A DNA stretch of 19,769 nucleotides. Source: JBOFSR01 sp051651645. Its GTDB lineage: Bacteria > Spirochaetota > Spirochaetia > Treponematales > Treponemataceae. Position 1 is the stretch's first letter; the number at the start of each line of letters is the position of its first letter. This document shows positions 1-7,409 of this stretch, in pieces. Below the pieces are notes generated by a model that worked only from the letters and a program-made list of their open reading frames with translations, searched no databases and was not told the origin of the DNA. The translations under genes and the position numbers were made by a program. Location: assembly GCA_051651645.1 (NCBI GenBank), contig JBOFSR010000129.1, positions 1 through 19,769 of the forward strand, read 5' to 3'.

Positions 1-781
1 GCATGGCAAATAAATCATAAAGCTCCTCTACACCTTTATTTCGCTTTTTCATTTTTTGATAAATTGAATAAAAATGTTTTGCACGGCTGGTAATTTGAAT
101 ATGGAATCCTGCTTTTTTTGCAACCTCAATAATTTTTTGCGAAGCATTTTCTAAATACTGCGATCGATCGTTTTTTTTGAGCGAAACAATTTTTTTTATT
201 TGATCAAAGGCACTGCGATTAATAAGTTTAAGCCCTAAATCCTCAAGCTCATCTTTTAAAGCCCCCATACCAAGGCGATTTGCAAGCGGTGCCCAAATAT
301 GCATTACATCGTGGGCAAGTTTTTTTTGCTTTTCAGCTGAAAGATTTTTTGCGTTACGCAACTGATCAAGCTTTTCTGCAAATTGTATAAAAATAACACG
401 AATATCGTCAATTAAGGCAAAAATCATTTTTCGGCAGGACTCAGCATGTACAAGCGTTTTTGATTTCATGGTGATACTGCTAATTTTCATGCACTCTTCA
501 ACAAGAGCAAACGCCTGCTCGCCAAAAATGTTTTTCACTGTAATTTTTAACGCAGCAAGCTCTTCGGGGGAAAAATGCTCGATATTTTTTTTGTAAAACA
601 CCTGATGAATCAAGCCAGCTTTAACACACGTTTCATCCATATTGAGTTCTTGCAAAATTATTGCACTTCGATACGAATGCTCCTCATCCTCTTTATTGCA
701 GAAAAAATTGCTCAGAAAATCTTTCATTGGCAAAAATTGCTCGGTGGTATACAAGGTTAATTTTTTTTCAACGCCACTCAT
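1..781 (-). CDS. relA: RelA/SpoT-family (p)ppGpp synthetase, hydrolase site degenerate, 3' partial
   Basis: This is the N-terminal 260 residues of a long RSH-family stringent-response protein; the gene continues past the left window edge. RSH proteins make, and often hydrolyse, the alarmone (p)ppGpp in the cytoplasm. The hydrolase-domain fold is recognisable: DDIRVIFIQFAEKLDQLRN (residues 125-143), IWAPLANRLGMGALKDELED (162-181) and the start of the synthetase domain, RAKHFYSIYQKMKK (233-246) and ELYDLFA (253-259). The catalytic hydrolase residues are changed. The HD pair is H59-Q60, the following ED pair is absent (VFYKKN), and the usual DRLHN is EKLDQ. From the family I infer a synthetase-only, RelA-like protein; the synthetase catalytic residues lie outside the window. 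The ATG overlaps the stop of the upstream NUDIX-PrmC gene as ATGA, which suggests translational coupling. RelA as opposed to Rel is my reading of the degenerate site. Confidence 0.88.
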   Translation of the reverse strand, partial: MSGVEKKLTLYTTEQFLPMKDFLSNFFCNKEDEEHSYRSAIILQELNMDETCVKAGLIHQVFYKKNIEHFSPEELAALKITVKNIFGEQAFALVEECMKISSITMKSKTLVHAESCRKMIFALIDDIRVIFIQFAEKLDQLRNAKNLSAEKQKKLAHDVMHIWAPLANRLGMGALKDELEDLGLKLINRSAFDQIKKIVSLKKNDRSQYLENASQKIIEVAKKAGFHIQITSRAKHFYSIYQKMKKRNKGVEELYDLFAM

Positions 782-2202
782 TTAATTTCCTTTTGTGCAA
801 TAGTTAGCCGCTCGTTCCCCTGCCAATCCTTAAAGGTTTTTATATGACAAAAAGCAGAATCTGTCAAGAGATTTCGAGTCTTTGATGCATTATACTCCCC
901 CGTTTCAATAAGAAGAAAGCCCTTTTCGTTTAAAAAATCCTTAGACTGAGCAATAATTTTTTTTACTAAATCCAAGCCATCAAATCCTCCGTCAAGGGCA
1001 AGGGACGGCTCAGCTCTGCCATCCTCAAGCAGTTTTTTTACGAGAGCGGTGGGAACATACGGCGGATTGGTAACGATGATATCAAAAGAATGCTTGCACG
1101 CCACAAATAAATCACTTTGCATAAAGGTAATTTTTTTTTGCTGCAAAATTGATTGCTCATTCTGCCGTGCAATTTTTAAAGCCGCTTCGCTAATATCAAT
1201 GGCGAAGGCTTCAATACGATCAAAAAAATCGGTATTTTGCAAATCGCTCAAAACTGAAAGAATAATGCAGCCACTTCCCGTGCATAAATCAAGGATTTTA
1301 ATTTTTTTTTGGCTGGGCTGATTTTGAATTATCTCAAGCACTTTTTCTACTGCAAGCTCGGTATCAGGTTTTGGAATGAGCGTATTTTTATCCACGATAA
1401 ATTCGTTGTTCCAAAAAAATTTTTTGCCCGTAATATAGGCAATCGGCTCGCCTGTTTTTCGTCGCTCCAAAAGTTCAAAAAAACGTTGAGCCGTAAAATC
1501 ATCCACGTAATCTTTTTGATGTAAAATAAAATATTCGCGCGGTTTTCGAAAAATGCTTGAAAGTAAAACTGCGGTATCAAGCTCTGGCGTTGGCGTTTTT
1601 GTTTTTAATGCTTGGATGCCTTGTTTTTGTAAATCAATAATTTGTGCGGTGGAATTTTTTTTAGCAATTTTCTCTTTTAACACGTCAAAGTAAGGCAAAA
1701 AAGTTTGCTCATACGGCATAAAAAGCCCATCACGCCACAGTTGCATAATTTCATCAAAGCGTGCAAATCGAACATCCGCGACTTCATTTTTTTGCAAAAT
1801 GAGGTTTTGTAAAAAGGCATGCTCATCTTTTTCTTGCTCGACAAGCGAAGTAATATCAAAAAGCCACGCGTCTAAAAAAAAGGAGGGCGTTTTTTCAGGA
1901 ACATTTTTGTACCAAAATAAAAACTCGGCATTCTGGTTTGAAAGATTCAAACCTAATTCTTCGTTCGTTTCTTTGAGAGCGGTTTCAAAACTCGTGTCGC
2001 CACTAACAACGCATCCTCCCGTGGGCTGCCAAAAGCCTCCAAAAAAAATGCTCGGGTGCCGTTTTGAAATGAGAAAAACGTCGTGATATTTAAGCCATAC
2101 GTGAACAATTTGATGAAAGTCCGTTTTTGCAGGCAGTTTTCCGCGTTGGATGATTCTCCCCGTAAAAACTCGATTTTCATCAAATAAATCCCAATTTTCC
2201 AT
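778..2202 (-). CDS. prmC: NUDIX hydrolase fused to release-factor glutamine methyltransferase PrmC
   Basis: This is a 474-residue two-domain protein. Residues 1-180 form a NUDIX hydrolase of the isopentenyl-diphosphate-isomerase/YfcD-like type (opening WDLFDENR, then TGRIIQRG). Its NUDIX box is at 63-85, where the core KETNEELGL keeps the catalytic glutamates but has K for R and D for the first E. Residues 185-474 match PrmC/HemK, the AdoMet-dependent N5-methyltransferase of the GGQ glutamine in release factors RF1/RF2. They show GEPIAYITG (251-259), LIPKPDTE (275-282; usually LIPRPETE), the SAM loop DLCTGSG (305-311) and the catalytic NPPYVP (379-384). PrmC alone is about 280-290 residues, so the N-terminal third is extra. 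The gene starts one base inside the glnA stop (TAATG) and its stop overlaps the relA start. prfA, the usual neighbour of prmC, is absent. The NUDIX substrate is unknown. Confidence 0.9.
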   Translation of the reverse strand: MENWDLFDENRVFTGRIIQRGKLPAKTDFHQIVHVWLKYHDVFLISKRHPSIFFGGFWQPTGGCVVSGDTSFETALKETNEELGLNLSNQNAEFLFWYKNVPEKTPSFFLDAWLFDITSLVEQEKDEHAFLQNLILQKNEVADVRFARFDEIMQLWRDGLFMPYEQTFLPYFDVLKEKIAKKNSTAQIIDLQKQGIQALKTKTPTPELDTAVLLSSIFRKPREYFILHQKDYVDDFTAQRFFELLERRKTGEPIAYITGKKFFWNNEFIVDKNTLIPKPDTELAVEKVLEIIQNQPSQKKIKILDLCTGSGCIILSVLSDLQNTDFFDRIEAFAIDISEAALKIARQNEQSILQQKKITFMQSDLFVACKHSFDIIVTNPPYVPTALVKKLLEDGRAEPSLALDGGFDGLDLVKKIIAQSKDFLNEKGFLLIETGEYNASKTRNLLTDSAFCHIKTFKDWQGNERLTIAQKEIK

Positions 2203-4295
2203 TAACTGACACTATACAGGATTTCTCCATACGTTGGTAGCTCCCAGCTGTGATAGGCGATCAGTTGCTCAAGCTCATCAATGTAGAGCCGCCCATTTTG
2301 CATGTGAGCAAAAATCTTATCCCGTGAATATATGGCTGATTCTTCTAAACTTAGATTTTTTTGCTCAGTTTCTAGCGATTTTTTTAACGCCTGCATTTCT
2401 CTTCGTAAGCCAATAAGGTTTTCATTTGTTTTTGACAATAAATCTTTTTCAAGGTCAAAATTGATCTCACAATCAGCAGCTTTTTTACTGACAATGCTAT
2501 CGGCAAGCTCTTTTTGATAACTCAACACAGACGGAATCACATATTTTTGCACCATATTCAAAAGCGTTAAAGCCTCAATAGCAATAGTTTTACAATAGGT
2601 TTCAACAAGGATTTCATAGCGTGAGTGGATTTCTGTTTTGGTAAAAACGCCGTGTTTTTCAAACAATGCAATATTTTTTTTGTCAATAAAAGTGGGCAAA
2701 GCGTCAGGCGTTGTCTTAAGATTCAAAAGCCCCCGCTGCCGCGCTTCAATCACCCACACATCATCATAGCCGTTGCCATTAAAAATAATTCTTTTGTGAT
2801 TTTTAATAGTCTCTTTAATGATGGCAGAAAGCTCTGTGTTAAAATCCTTTGCATTCTCAAGCCGATCGGCAAAAATACATAAAGACTCAGCAACAATGGT
2901 GTTCAAAACAATGTTGGGACCCGAAATTGAAAAACTCGAGCCCGGCATTCTAAATTCGAATTTATTTCCCGTAAAGGCGAAAGGCGAAGTGCGATTTCGG
3001 TCGGTAGTGTCTTTTGGAAAATGTGGCAAGGCACTCACGCCAATTTGCATGGCCATTTTATCCAAACCCTTGTACGGCTTATCTTGCTCAATTGCTTGAA
3101 GGATTTCACTCAATTCATCGCCTAAAAAAATTGAAACAATCGCAGGAGGAGCTTCGTTCCCGCCCAATCGATGATCGTTGCCCGCACTGGCAACTGAAAC
3201 GCGTAATAAATCTTGATGCTCGTCAACAGCCTTGATAACCGCCACTAAAAAAAGCAAAAACTGAGCATTTTCGTGCGGCGTTTCTCCTGGTTCAAGCAAA
3301 TTAACGCCAGAATCAGTTGAAATTGACCAGTTATTATGTTTGCCGCTGCCATTTACGCCGTCAAATGGTTTTTCGTGAAGCAAGCATGCCATTCCGTGTT
3401 GTGCAGCAATCGTTTTCATTAATTCCATGACAAGCTGATTTTGATCGGCGGCAAGGTTTGTCGTTGTAAAAATTGGTGCAAGTTCATGCTGACCTGGGGC
3501 AACCTCATTATGTTTTGTCTTTGCGTATACGCCGAGTTTCCACAGCTCTTCATCAAGATCTTTCATAAAGTCAGAAACGCGTTGTTTAATGCTTCCAAAA
3601 TAATGATCTTCCATTTCTTGCCCTTTGGGCGGCTTTGCACCAAAAAGCGTGCGTCCGCAGTACAAAAGATCTTCGCGTTGCATATAGACTTCTTTGTCGA
3701 TTAAAAAATATTCTTGCTCAGCACCAACGGTAGCAAGCACACGCATGGCCTCAGTGTTACCGAACAATCGTAATATACGCATGGCTTGCTTATCGATTGT
3801 TTGCATCGAACGAAGCAAGGGAGTTTTTTTGTCTAAGGCTTCACCTGAGTACGAACAAAAAGCGGTTGGAATACAAAGCGTGTCGTCTTTAAGGAAAGCG
3901 TACGAGGTTGGATCCCATGCGGTGTAGCCGCGTGCCTCAAAAGTTGCACGAAGTCCGCCATTGGGAAAGCTCGATGCATCAGGCTCTCCTTTGACTAATT
4001 CTTTGCCCGAAAACTCCAGAAGAATGCCGCCAAATCCATCAGGAGAAATAAAACTGTCGTGTTTTTCTGCGGTAATTCCCGTCATTGGCTGAAACCAGTG
4101 CGTAAAATGCGTTGCTCCGTTGTCAACAGCCCATTCTTTCATGGCCGACGCAACAACATTTGCCACTTCTCGATCGAGGGATTTACCACTTAAGATTGTA
4201 CGCTTGAGAGCCTTGTAAATATCCTTTGGCAAACGCGACTTCATGACATTTTCATTAAACACTTTTGATGCAAATATTTCAGGTAAATTCTTCAT
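2202..4295 (-). CDS. glnA: Type III glutamine synthetase
   Basis: Glutamine synthetase condenses glutamate and ammonia using ATP. The 697-residue length and motifs fit the type III (GlnN) family rather than the roughly 450-residue type I. Visible family motifs are THWFQPMTG (65-73) with the EKHDSF that follows, GAEQEYFL (191-198, metal-binding glutamates), KHNEVAPGQHE (261-271) and NGSGKHNNWS (315-324), then the GNDHRLGGNEAPPA segment. The C-terminal quarter is rich in charged helices. The ATG follows a strong Shine-Dalgarno GGAGGA at 4-base spacing, so the start is secure. It is the first gene of an operon with NUDIX-prmC and relA and has its own promoter and a leader of about 140 bases with a long stem. 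Symbol glnA is used generically; glnN is equally apt. Confidence 0.95.
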   Translation of the reverse strand: MKNLPEIFASKVFNENVMKSRLPKDIYKALKRTILSGKSLDREVANVVASAMKEWAVDNGATHFTHWFQPMTGITAEKHDSFISPDGFGGILLEFSGKELVKGEPDASSFPNGGLRATFEARGYTAWDPTSYAFLKDDTLCIPTAFCSYSGEALDKKTPLLRSMQTIDKQAMRILRLFGNTEAMRVLATVGAEQEYFLIDKEVYMQREDLLYCGRTLFGAKPPKGQEMEDHYFGSIKQRVSDFMKDLDEELWKLGVYAKTKHNEVAPGQHELAPIFTTTNLAADQNQLVMELMKTIAAQHGMACLLHEKPFDGVNGSGKHNNWSISTDSGVNLLEPGETPHENAQFLLFLVAVIKAVDEHQDLLRVSVASAGNDHRLGGNEAPPAIVSIFLGDELSEILQAIEQDKPYKGLDKMAMQIGVSALPHFPKDTTDRNRTSPFAFTGNKFEFRMPGSSFSISGPNIVLNTIVAESLCIFADRLENAKDFNTELSAIIKETIKNHKRIIFNGNGYDDVWVIEARQRGLLNLKTTPDALPTFIDKKNIALFEKHGVFTKTEIHSRYEILVETYCKTIAIEALTLLNMVQKYVIPSVLSYQKELADSIVSKKAADCEINFDLEKDLLSKTNENLIGLRREMQALKKSLETEQKNLSLEESAIYSRDKIFAHMQNGRLYIDELEQLIAYHSWELPTYGEILYSVS

Positions 4296-4318
4296 AATTC
4301 CTCCACGAACACAAAATA

Positions 4319-4401
4319 AAAAACGCTATGACACATACTTCTCTTCAATGCAGAATTTAGAAAAAATCCACATTTTGAAAAACATACATCACAGCGTCTT
4401 T
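4319..4401 (-). promoter_or_regulatory. Long stem-loop in the glnA 5' leader (candidate attenuator)
   Basis: On the minus strand, bases 4401-4383 can pair with 4337-4319 over 19 consecutive positions, six of them G-U wobbles, enclosing a 45-base loop. The 3' arm ends in GCG followed by a six-T run (4323-4318), as in an intrinsic terminator, and lies 24 bases upstream of the glnA ATG. It could be an attenuator or an mRNA stability element. The large loop and the wobble pairs keep this tentative. Confidence 0.4.
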
Positions 4402-4441
4402 GCTGAACACACTTTGATTGTACCAAAATGCCTTGTGTTGA

Positions 4442-4470
4442 TTTATAGCACGCCAATAAAAAAAAGTCAA
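4442..4470 (-). promoter_or_regulatory. Sigma-70 promoter of the glnA operon
   Basis: Reading the minus strand, -35 TTGACT (4470-4465), a 17-base spacer (4464-4448) and -10 TATAAA (4447-4442) are close to consensus. Transcription would begin near 4435 and leave a leader of about 140 bases before the glnA ATG. The -35 box shares bases with the terminator of the upstream PHP gene. Confidence 0.75.
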
Positions 4471-4501
4471 GAGGCGTTCCTGCCGTGCAAGTCTCTCTTG
4501 A
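4458..4501 (-). terminator. Intrinsic terminator of the RNase II-PHP operon
   Basis: On the minus strand TCAAGAG (4501-4495) pairs with CTCTTGA (4473-4467) across a 21-base loop and is followed by C and eight Ts (4465-4458). It lies 28 bases past the PHP stop codon. The T-run doubles as part of the glnA promoter spacer, and the 3' arm contains most of its -35 box. The stem is only 7 bp, so efficiency is uncertain. Confidence 0.55.
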
Positions 4502-4528
4502 GAGGATTTTTCTTTCAAAAAGATAAAT

Positions 4529-5359
4529 TTATTTTATAAATGGAATTAAAAACTTTTCATCAATGGGCATATCGCCACCGGTAAATCCTATTTTTCTGTC
4601 TTTACGCAAAGATTGACCATGAAAATCACTTCCTGCTGTGACAATAAGATTGTGACGTTTTGCAAGTTGCTCCAACCGCTCGCACTCAGTTACCCGTGCT
4701 GCTGGATGCCACGCTTCAAGTCCCTGAATGCCCTTTTCTGCAAGCTCTGCAATGGTTGCATCAATTTTACCCCATGAAACATAGAGTGACAAAGGATGCG
4801 CCAACACGGCAATTCCGCCAGCTTTTTTTATGGCTGAAGTTGCCTTTTCAAGAGGACATCCGTATCGTTCCGTAAAGTATTTTCGATTTTTTCCTAAGTA
4901 TAAATCAAAGGCCTTTTGTGGTGTTTTGACAATTTTTTTTTCATACAAATACCGAGCTATATGAGGGCGCCCAATGCAATCAGTTTTAGAGACGTCAATT
5001 AACTCGCTAAGATGCACATCAAGCCCATCGTTTTGCATGGCCGCAATTATTTGCTCATTCCGATTTCGCCGTCCTTCCTGCAAATCCTCAATCACCGCTA
5101 AAAGTTCACCGCACTCTGTATTGATGCCATACCCCAAAAGGTGAAACTCCCCCGTTCGCCACTCAATATTAAGCTCAATCCCTGAAACAAAGGCAAGCCC
5201 TGCAATGTCTGCTTGATTTTTTGCCTCACATATGCCTGCAACCGTGTCATGGTCTGTCAAAGCAAGAGCGGTTACCTTATTTTTCATGGCGTATAAAATC
5301 AAATCCGCTGGAGATAACTCACCATCAGAGGCAGTCGAGTGGGTATGCAAATCAATCAT
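4529..5359 (-). CDS. PHP-domain metal-dependent phosphoesterase (RNase AM / YciV-like)
   Basis: This 276-residue protein belongs to the PHP phosphoesterase family (COG0613). E. coli RNase AM (YciV), a 5'-3' exoribonuclease, and 3',5'-nucleotide bisphosphate phosphatases are its characterised members. The four PHP motifs and the trinuclear metal ligands are visible: DLHTHSTASDG (3-13), LTDHD (34-38), GIELN (60-64), then GRPHIA, LAHP and GSDFHG near the C-terminus. The length is close to YciV (about 290). The ATG is preceded by AAGGGG at about 8 bases. It lies 58 bases downstream of the RNase II gene with no terminator seen between them, so co-transcription is likely, and a terminator follows it. 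RNA end processing or pAp hydrolysis is inferred from the family; the sequence alone cannot separate the two. Confidence 0.85.
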   Translation of the reverse strand: MIDLHTHSTASDGELSPADLILYAMKNKVTALALTDHDTVAGICEAKNQADIAGLAFVSGIELNIEWRTGEFHLLGYGINTECGELLAVIEDLQEGRRNRNEQIIAAMQNDGLDVHLSELIDVSKTDCIGRPHIARYLYEKKIVKTPQKAFDLYLGKNRKYFTERYGCPLEKATSAIKKAGGIAVLAHPLSLYVSWGKIDATIAELAEKGIQGLEAWHPAARVTECERLEQLAKRHNLIVTAGSDFHGQSLRKDRKIGFTGGDMPIDEKFLIPFIK

Positions 5360-5417
5360 TAATAAAGCCCCTTATACTTATTTCTCACCGTCAAAATGAA
5401 TTCGTTTTTATCGGATT

Positions 5418-7316
5418 TTACTCCACTAAAAAATCAATTTCTAACTTTGCAAGATTAATTTTTCCTGCTTTAACCGTCACAACATCATTGAGCTTGTACG
5501 CGGTACCACTAGTTATGTGCGTTTCATGAGCCAAAGATGGAATTAAAAGGATTGTTTTGTTTTGCTGGACTTCAACAACGACAGCATCTCCCTGCCACAA
5601 GGGATTTTTTAGCAAGTATACGAGCGTCCAGTGAAAAATACTTTTGCGCTCGGACTTTATCCCTGCACTTGCAGCCATATCTCCAATGGAAAGACGCTCT
5701 AAAACTTCATCTTTTGAAAGCAATGGTTTTTTATCAAGAAATGCCCGCAATTGCTGGTGGGCAACTAAATCCGCATACCGACGAAGAGGACTTGTAACTT
5801 GACTGTACATTCCAATTCCTAAACCACTGTGACTAGAAGGAATAACTCCTACAGAACGAGAGCGCATAGATCGGCGCAGCCGATATTGTCCTGCCAAGCC
5901 GTCTTCAATTTTTTTTGGCAAGTCTGGTAAATCTTGGCTTACATACGGAAAAGGAATTTCATGCTTAAAGGCAAACTTTGCCGCCGCTTCTCCTGCTAAA
6001 AGCATCATTTCACGCACCATATTACTCGCCTCAAGTGCCTCAATTTTTGTAATCGAGACCTCTTTTTCATCAGCACCATCTCTTACCGTTACATGCACTT
6101 CAGGCAAATCAATAAAAACGCCGCCATTTTTTTTACGCCGCAGAATATTACGGCGGGCAATCTCAAAAAGCGGCTTGAGTTTTTCATCATTTTTTTTATC
6201 TTCCGCTTGCTGATACGTTAAACGCTCCACGCTAACAATTGATTTTAGCACCTCGCACTCAACAATCGCACCTTCATCGTCAAGTATAATTTTAAACGAC
6301 AAAGCATTTGAAGGATCAGAAAGCCCCAAAGCATAATCAGAAAGACACGATTCACTAAGCATTCGAGCCGTCCCCTCAGGCAGATACAGCGTTGCACCAC
6401 GATTACGTGCATTGATGTCAATAGTCGAGTTAGGCAAAACCGAGCTTGCAGGATCTGCAATATGCACCCACAAAGCGGAGCCATCAAAACTTACAGCATC
6501 ATCAGGGTCTGCACTCCACTCATTATCAATGGCAAAGGCAACATCTTTGATAGCAACACGCTCCTCAACGGGAGGACTTGGCAGCAAATCTGTTGAAGAA
6601 TGCATCGACAGCCCCCAACGTGATGGATACGGATTTTTATACACCGACCAAACGCCTGTTTCCAGCAAAAGGGCATGGGCATTTTCTGGCGTTTCATGGA
6701 TTCCAACTTCTTTAAGCGTCTTTGATTTTTCAGTTTTTCCCAAAGCAAGAGACTCAATCTCCTGCATAAAATGAAGATCTTCAGGAAGGTTAAGTTGTTT
6801 TGATCGCAAACGATTTAGAAAATCTTGGCGAATTGAGCTTTCTTTTTCTTTTTCAAGATTTTTTTGCCGAAGTTTTTCTATTTCAGCAAGGGATCGCACT
6901 TTAAAACTTACACGCTGTCCTTGGTCGCTCGCATCAAAAAAATACAGGCTCTCAATAATTTGTGTATAAAAATTCCATGCATTTTCAGGCAAAAAATCGC
7001 TCGAAAGCAAATCAGCTAAGTCAGTAAAATTAATACGCTCATCTTGAGTGCCCTCATACAGTTGCCATATCTCTTCAATAGCTAAGAGTTTAAGCTCACC
7101 TTTTTTTTCATAAAGGGCGTGCAAATCTTTTTCCGTTAAGGCACCATTACACAAAAAAATAATATCTTTTTCTCGAACTTTTTGAGTAGCTATATTTTTT
7201 TTATTCCCTTGTACTGTCAAAAATGCAATGGTATATTTTTCACCACACTCAACAATTACCGACGGAGCATTTTTGTATAAAACAACGCTTCCCTTTTGAA
7301 AAATTGTATCGGACAT
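5418..7316 (-). CDS. RNase II/RNB-family 3'-5' exoribonuclease (cyanobacterial/plastid type)
   Basis: This is a hydrolytic 3'-to-5' exoribonuclease. Counting 632 residues from the chosen ATG, the RNB active site is AIDNEWSADPDDA (262-274), with Asp264, Asp270, Asp272 and Asp273 matching the four metal-binding/catalytic aspartates of RNase II. The RNB signature SPLRRYADLVAHQQL lies near residue 540. The N-terminus (IFQKGSVVLYKN and a region resembling ELxxLLF) recalls the SH3-like start of cyanobacterial and chloroplast RNase II/RNR1, not the cold-shock domains of E. coli RNase II/R. The C-terminal 60 residues could be a degenerate S1 domain. The reading frame is open up to a TTG at 7385, but I chose the ATG at 7316: the upstream stretch contains the promoter and has no Shine-Dalgarno sequence. 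The ATG sits 6 bases from the -10 box, which implies a leaderless message. The PHP gene follows. Confidence 0.9.
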   Translation of the reverse strand: MSDTIFQKGSVVLYKNAPSVIVECGEKYTIAFLTVQGNKKNIATQKVREKDIIFLCNGALTEKDLHALYEKKGELKLLAIEEIWQLYEGTQDERINFTDLADLLSSDFLPENAWNFYTQIIESLYFFDASDQGQRVSFKVRSLAEIEKLRQKNLEKEKESSIRQDFLNRLRSKQLNLPEDLHFMQEIESLALGKTEKSKTLKEVGIHETPENAHALLLETGVWSVYKNPYPSRWGLSMHSSTDLLPSPPVEERVAIKDVAFAIDNEWSADPDDAVSFDGSALWVHIADPASSVLPNSTIDINARNRGATLYLPEGTARMLSESCLSDYALGLSDPSNALSFKIILDDEGAIVECEVLKSIVSVERLTYQQAEDKKNDEKLKPLFEIARRNILRRKKNGGVFIDLPEVHVTVRDGADEKEVSITKIEALEASNMVREMMLLAGEAAAKFAFKHEIPFPYVSQDLPDLPKKIEDGLAGQYRLRRSMRSRSVGVIPSSHSGLGIGMYSQVTSPLRRYADLVAHQQLRAFLDKKPLLSKDEVLERLSIGDMAASAGIKSERKSIFHWTLVYLLKNPLWQGDAVVVEVQQNKTILLIPSLAHETHITSGTAYKLNDVVTVKAGKINLAKLEIDFLVE

Positions 7317-7322
7317 TGTGCA

Positions 7323-7351
7323 AGTATACTGCAGTTTAATTTTTTTAACAA
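7323..7351 (-). promoter_or_regulatory. Promoter of the RNase II gene, leaderless arrangement
   Basis: On the minus strand -35 TTGTTA (7351-7346), a 17-base spacer and -10 TATACT (7328-7323) are followed by only six bases before the ATG at 7316. The normal start point would fall on or next to the A of ATG. No purine-rich ribosome binding site lies upstream. Confidence 0.65.
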
Positions 7352-7409
7352 GGAGAAAATTATTCAGAGGAGGCTTGATAGGCAAAATGAAATTTAAAAG
7401 TCGGTTTAT

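Noticed and set aside
1299..1310. Nine-T (coding-strand nine-A) tract in the NUDIX-PrmC gene as a phase-variation site
   Set aside because: The frame is intact, lysine codons explain it, and many A/T runs of 7-8 occur in the other genes here; no sign of switching.
7317..7385. N-terminal extension of the RNase II frame from a TTG
   Set aside because: It contains the -35/-10 boxes, has no Shine-Dalgarno sequence before the TTG, and adds 23 residues not typical of the family.
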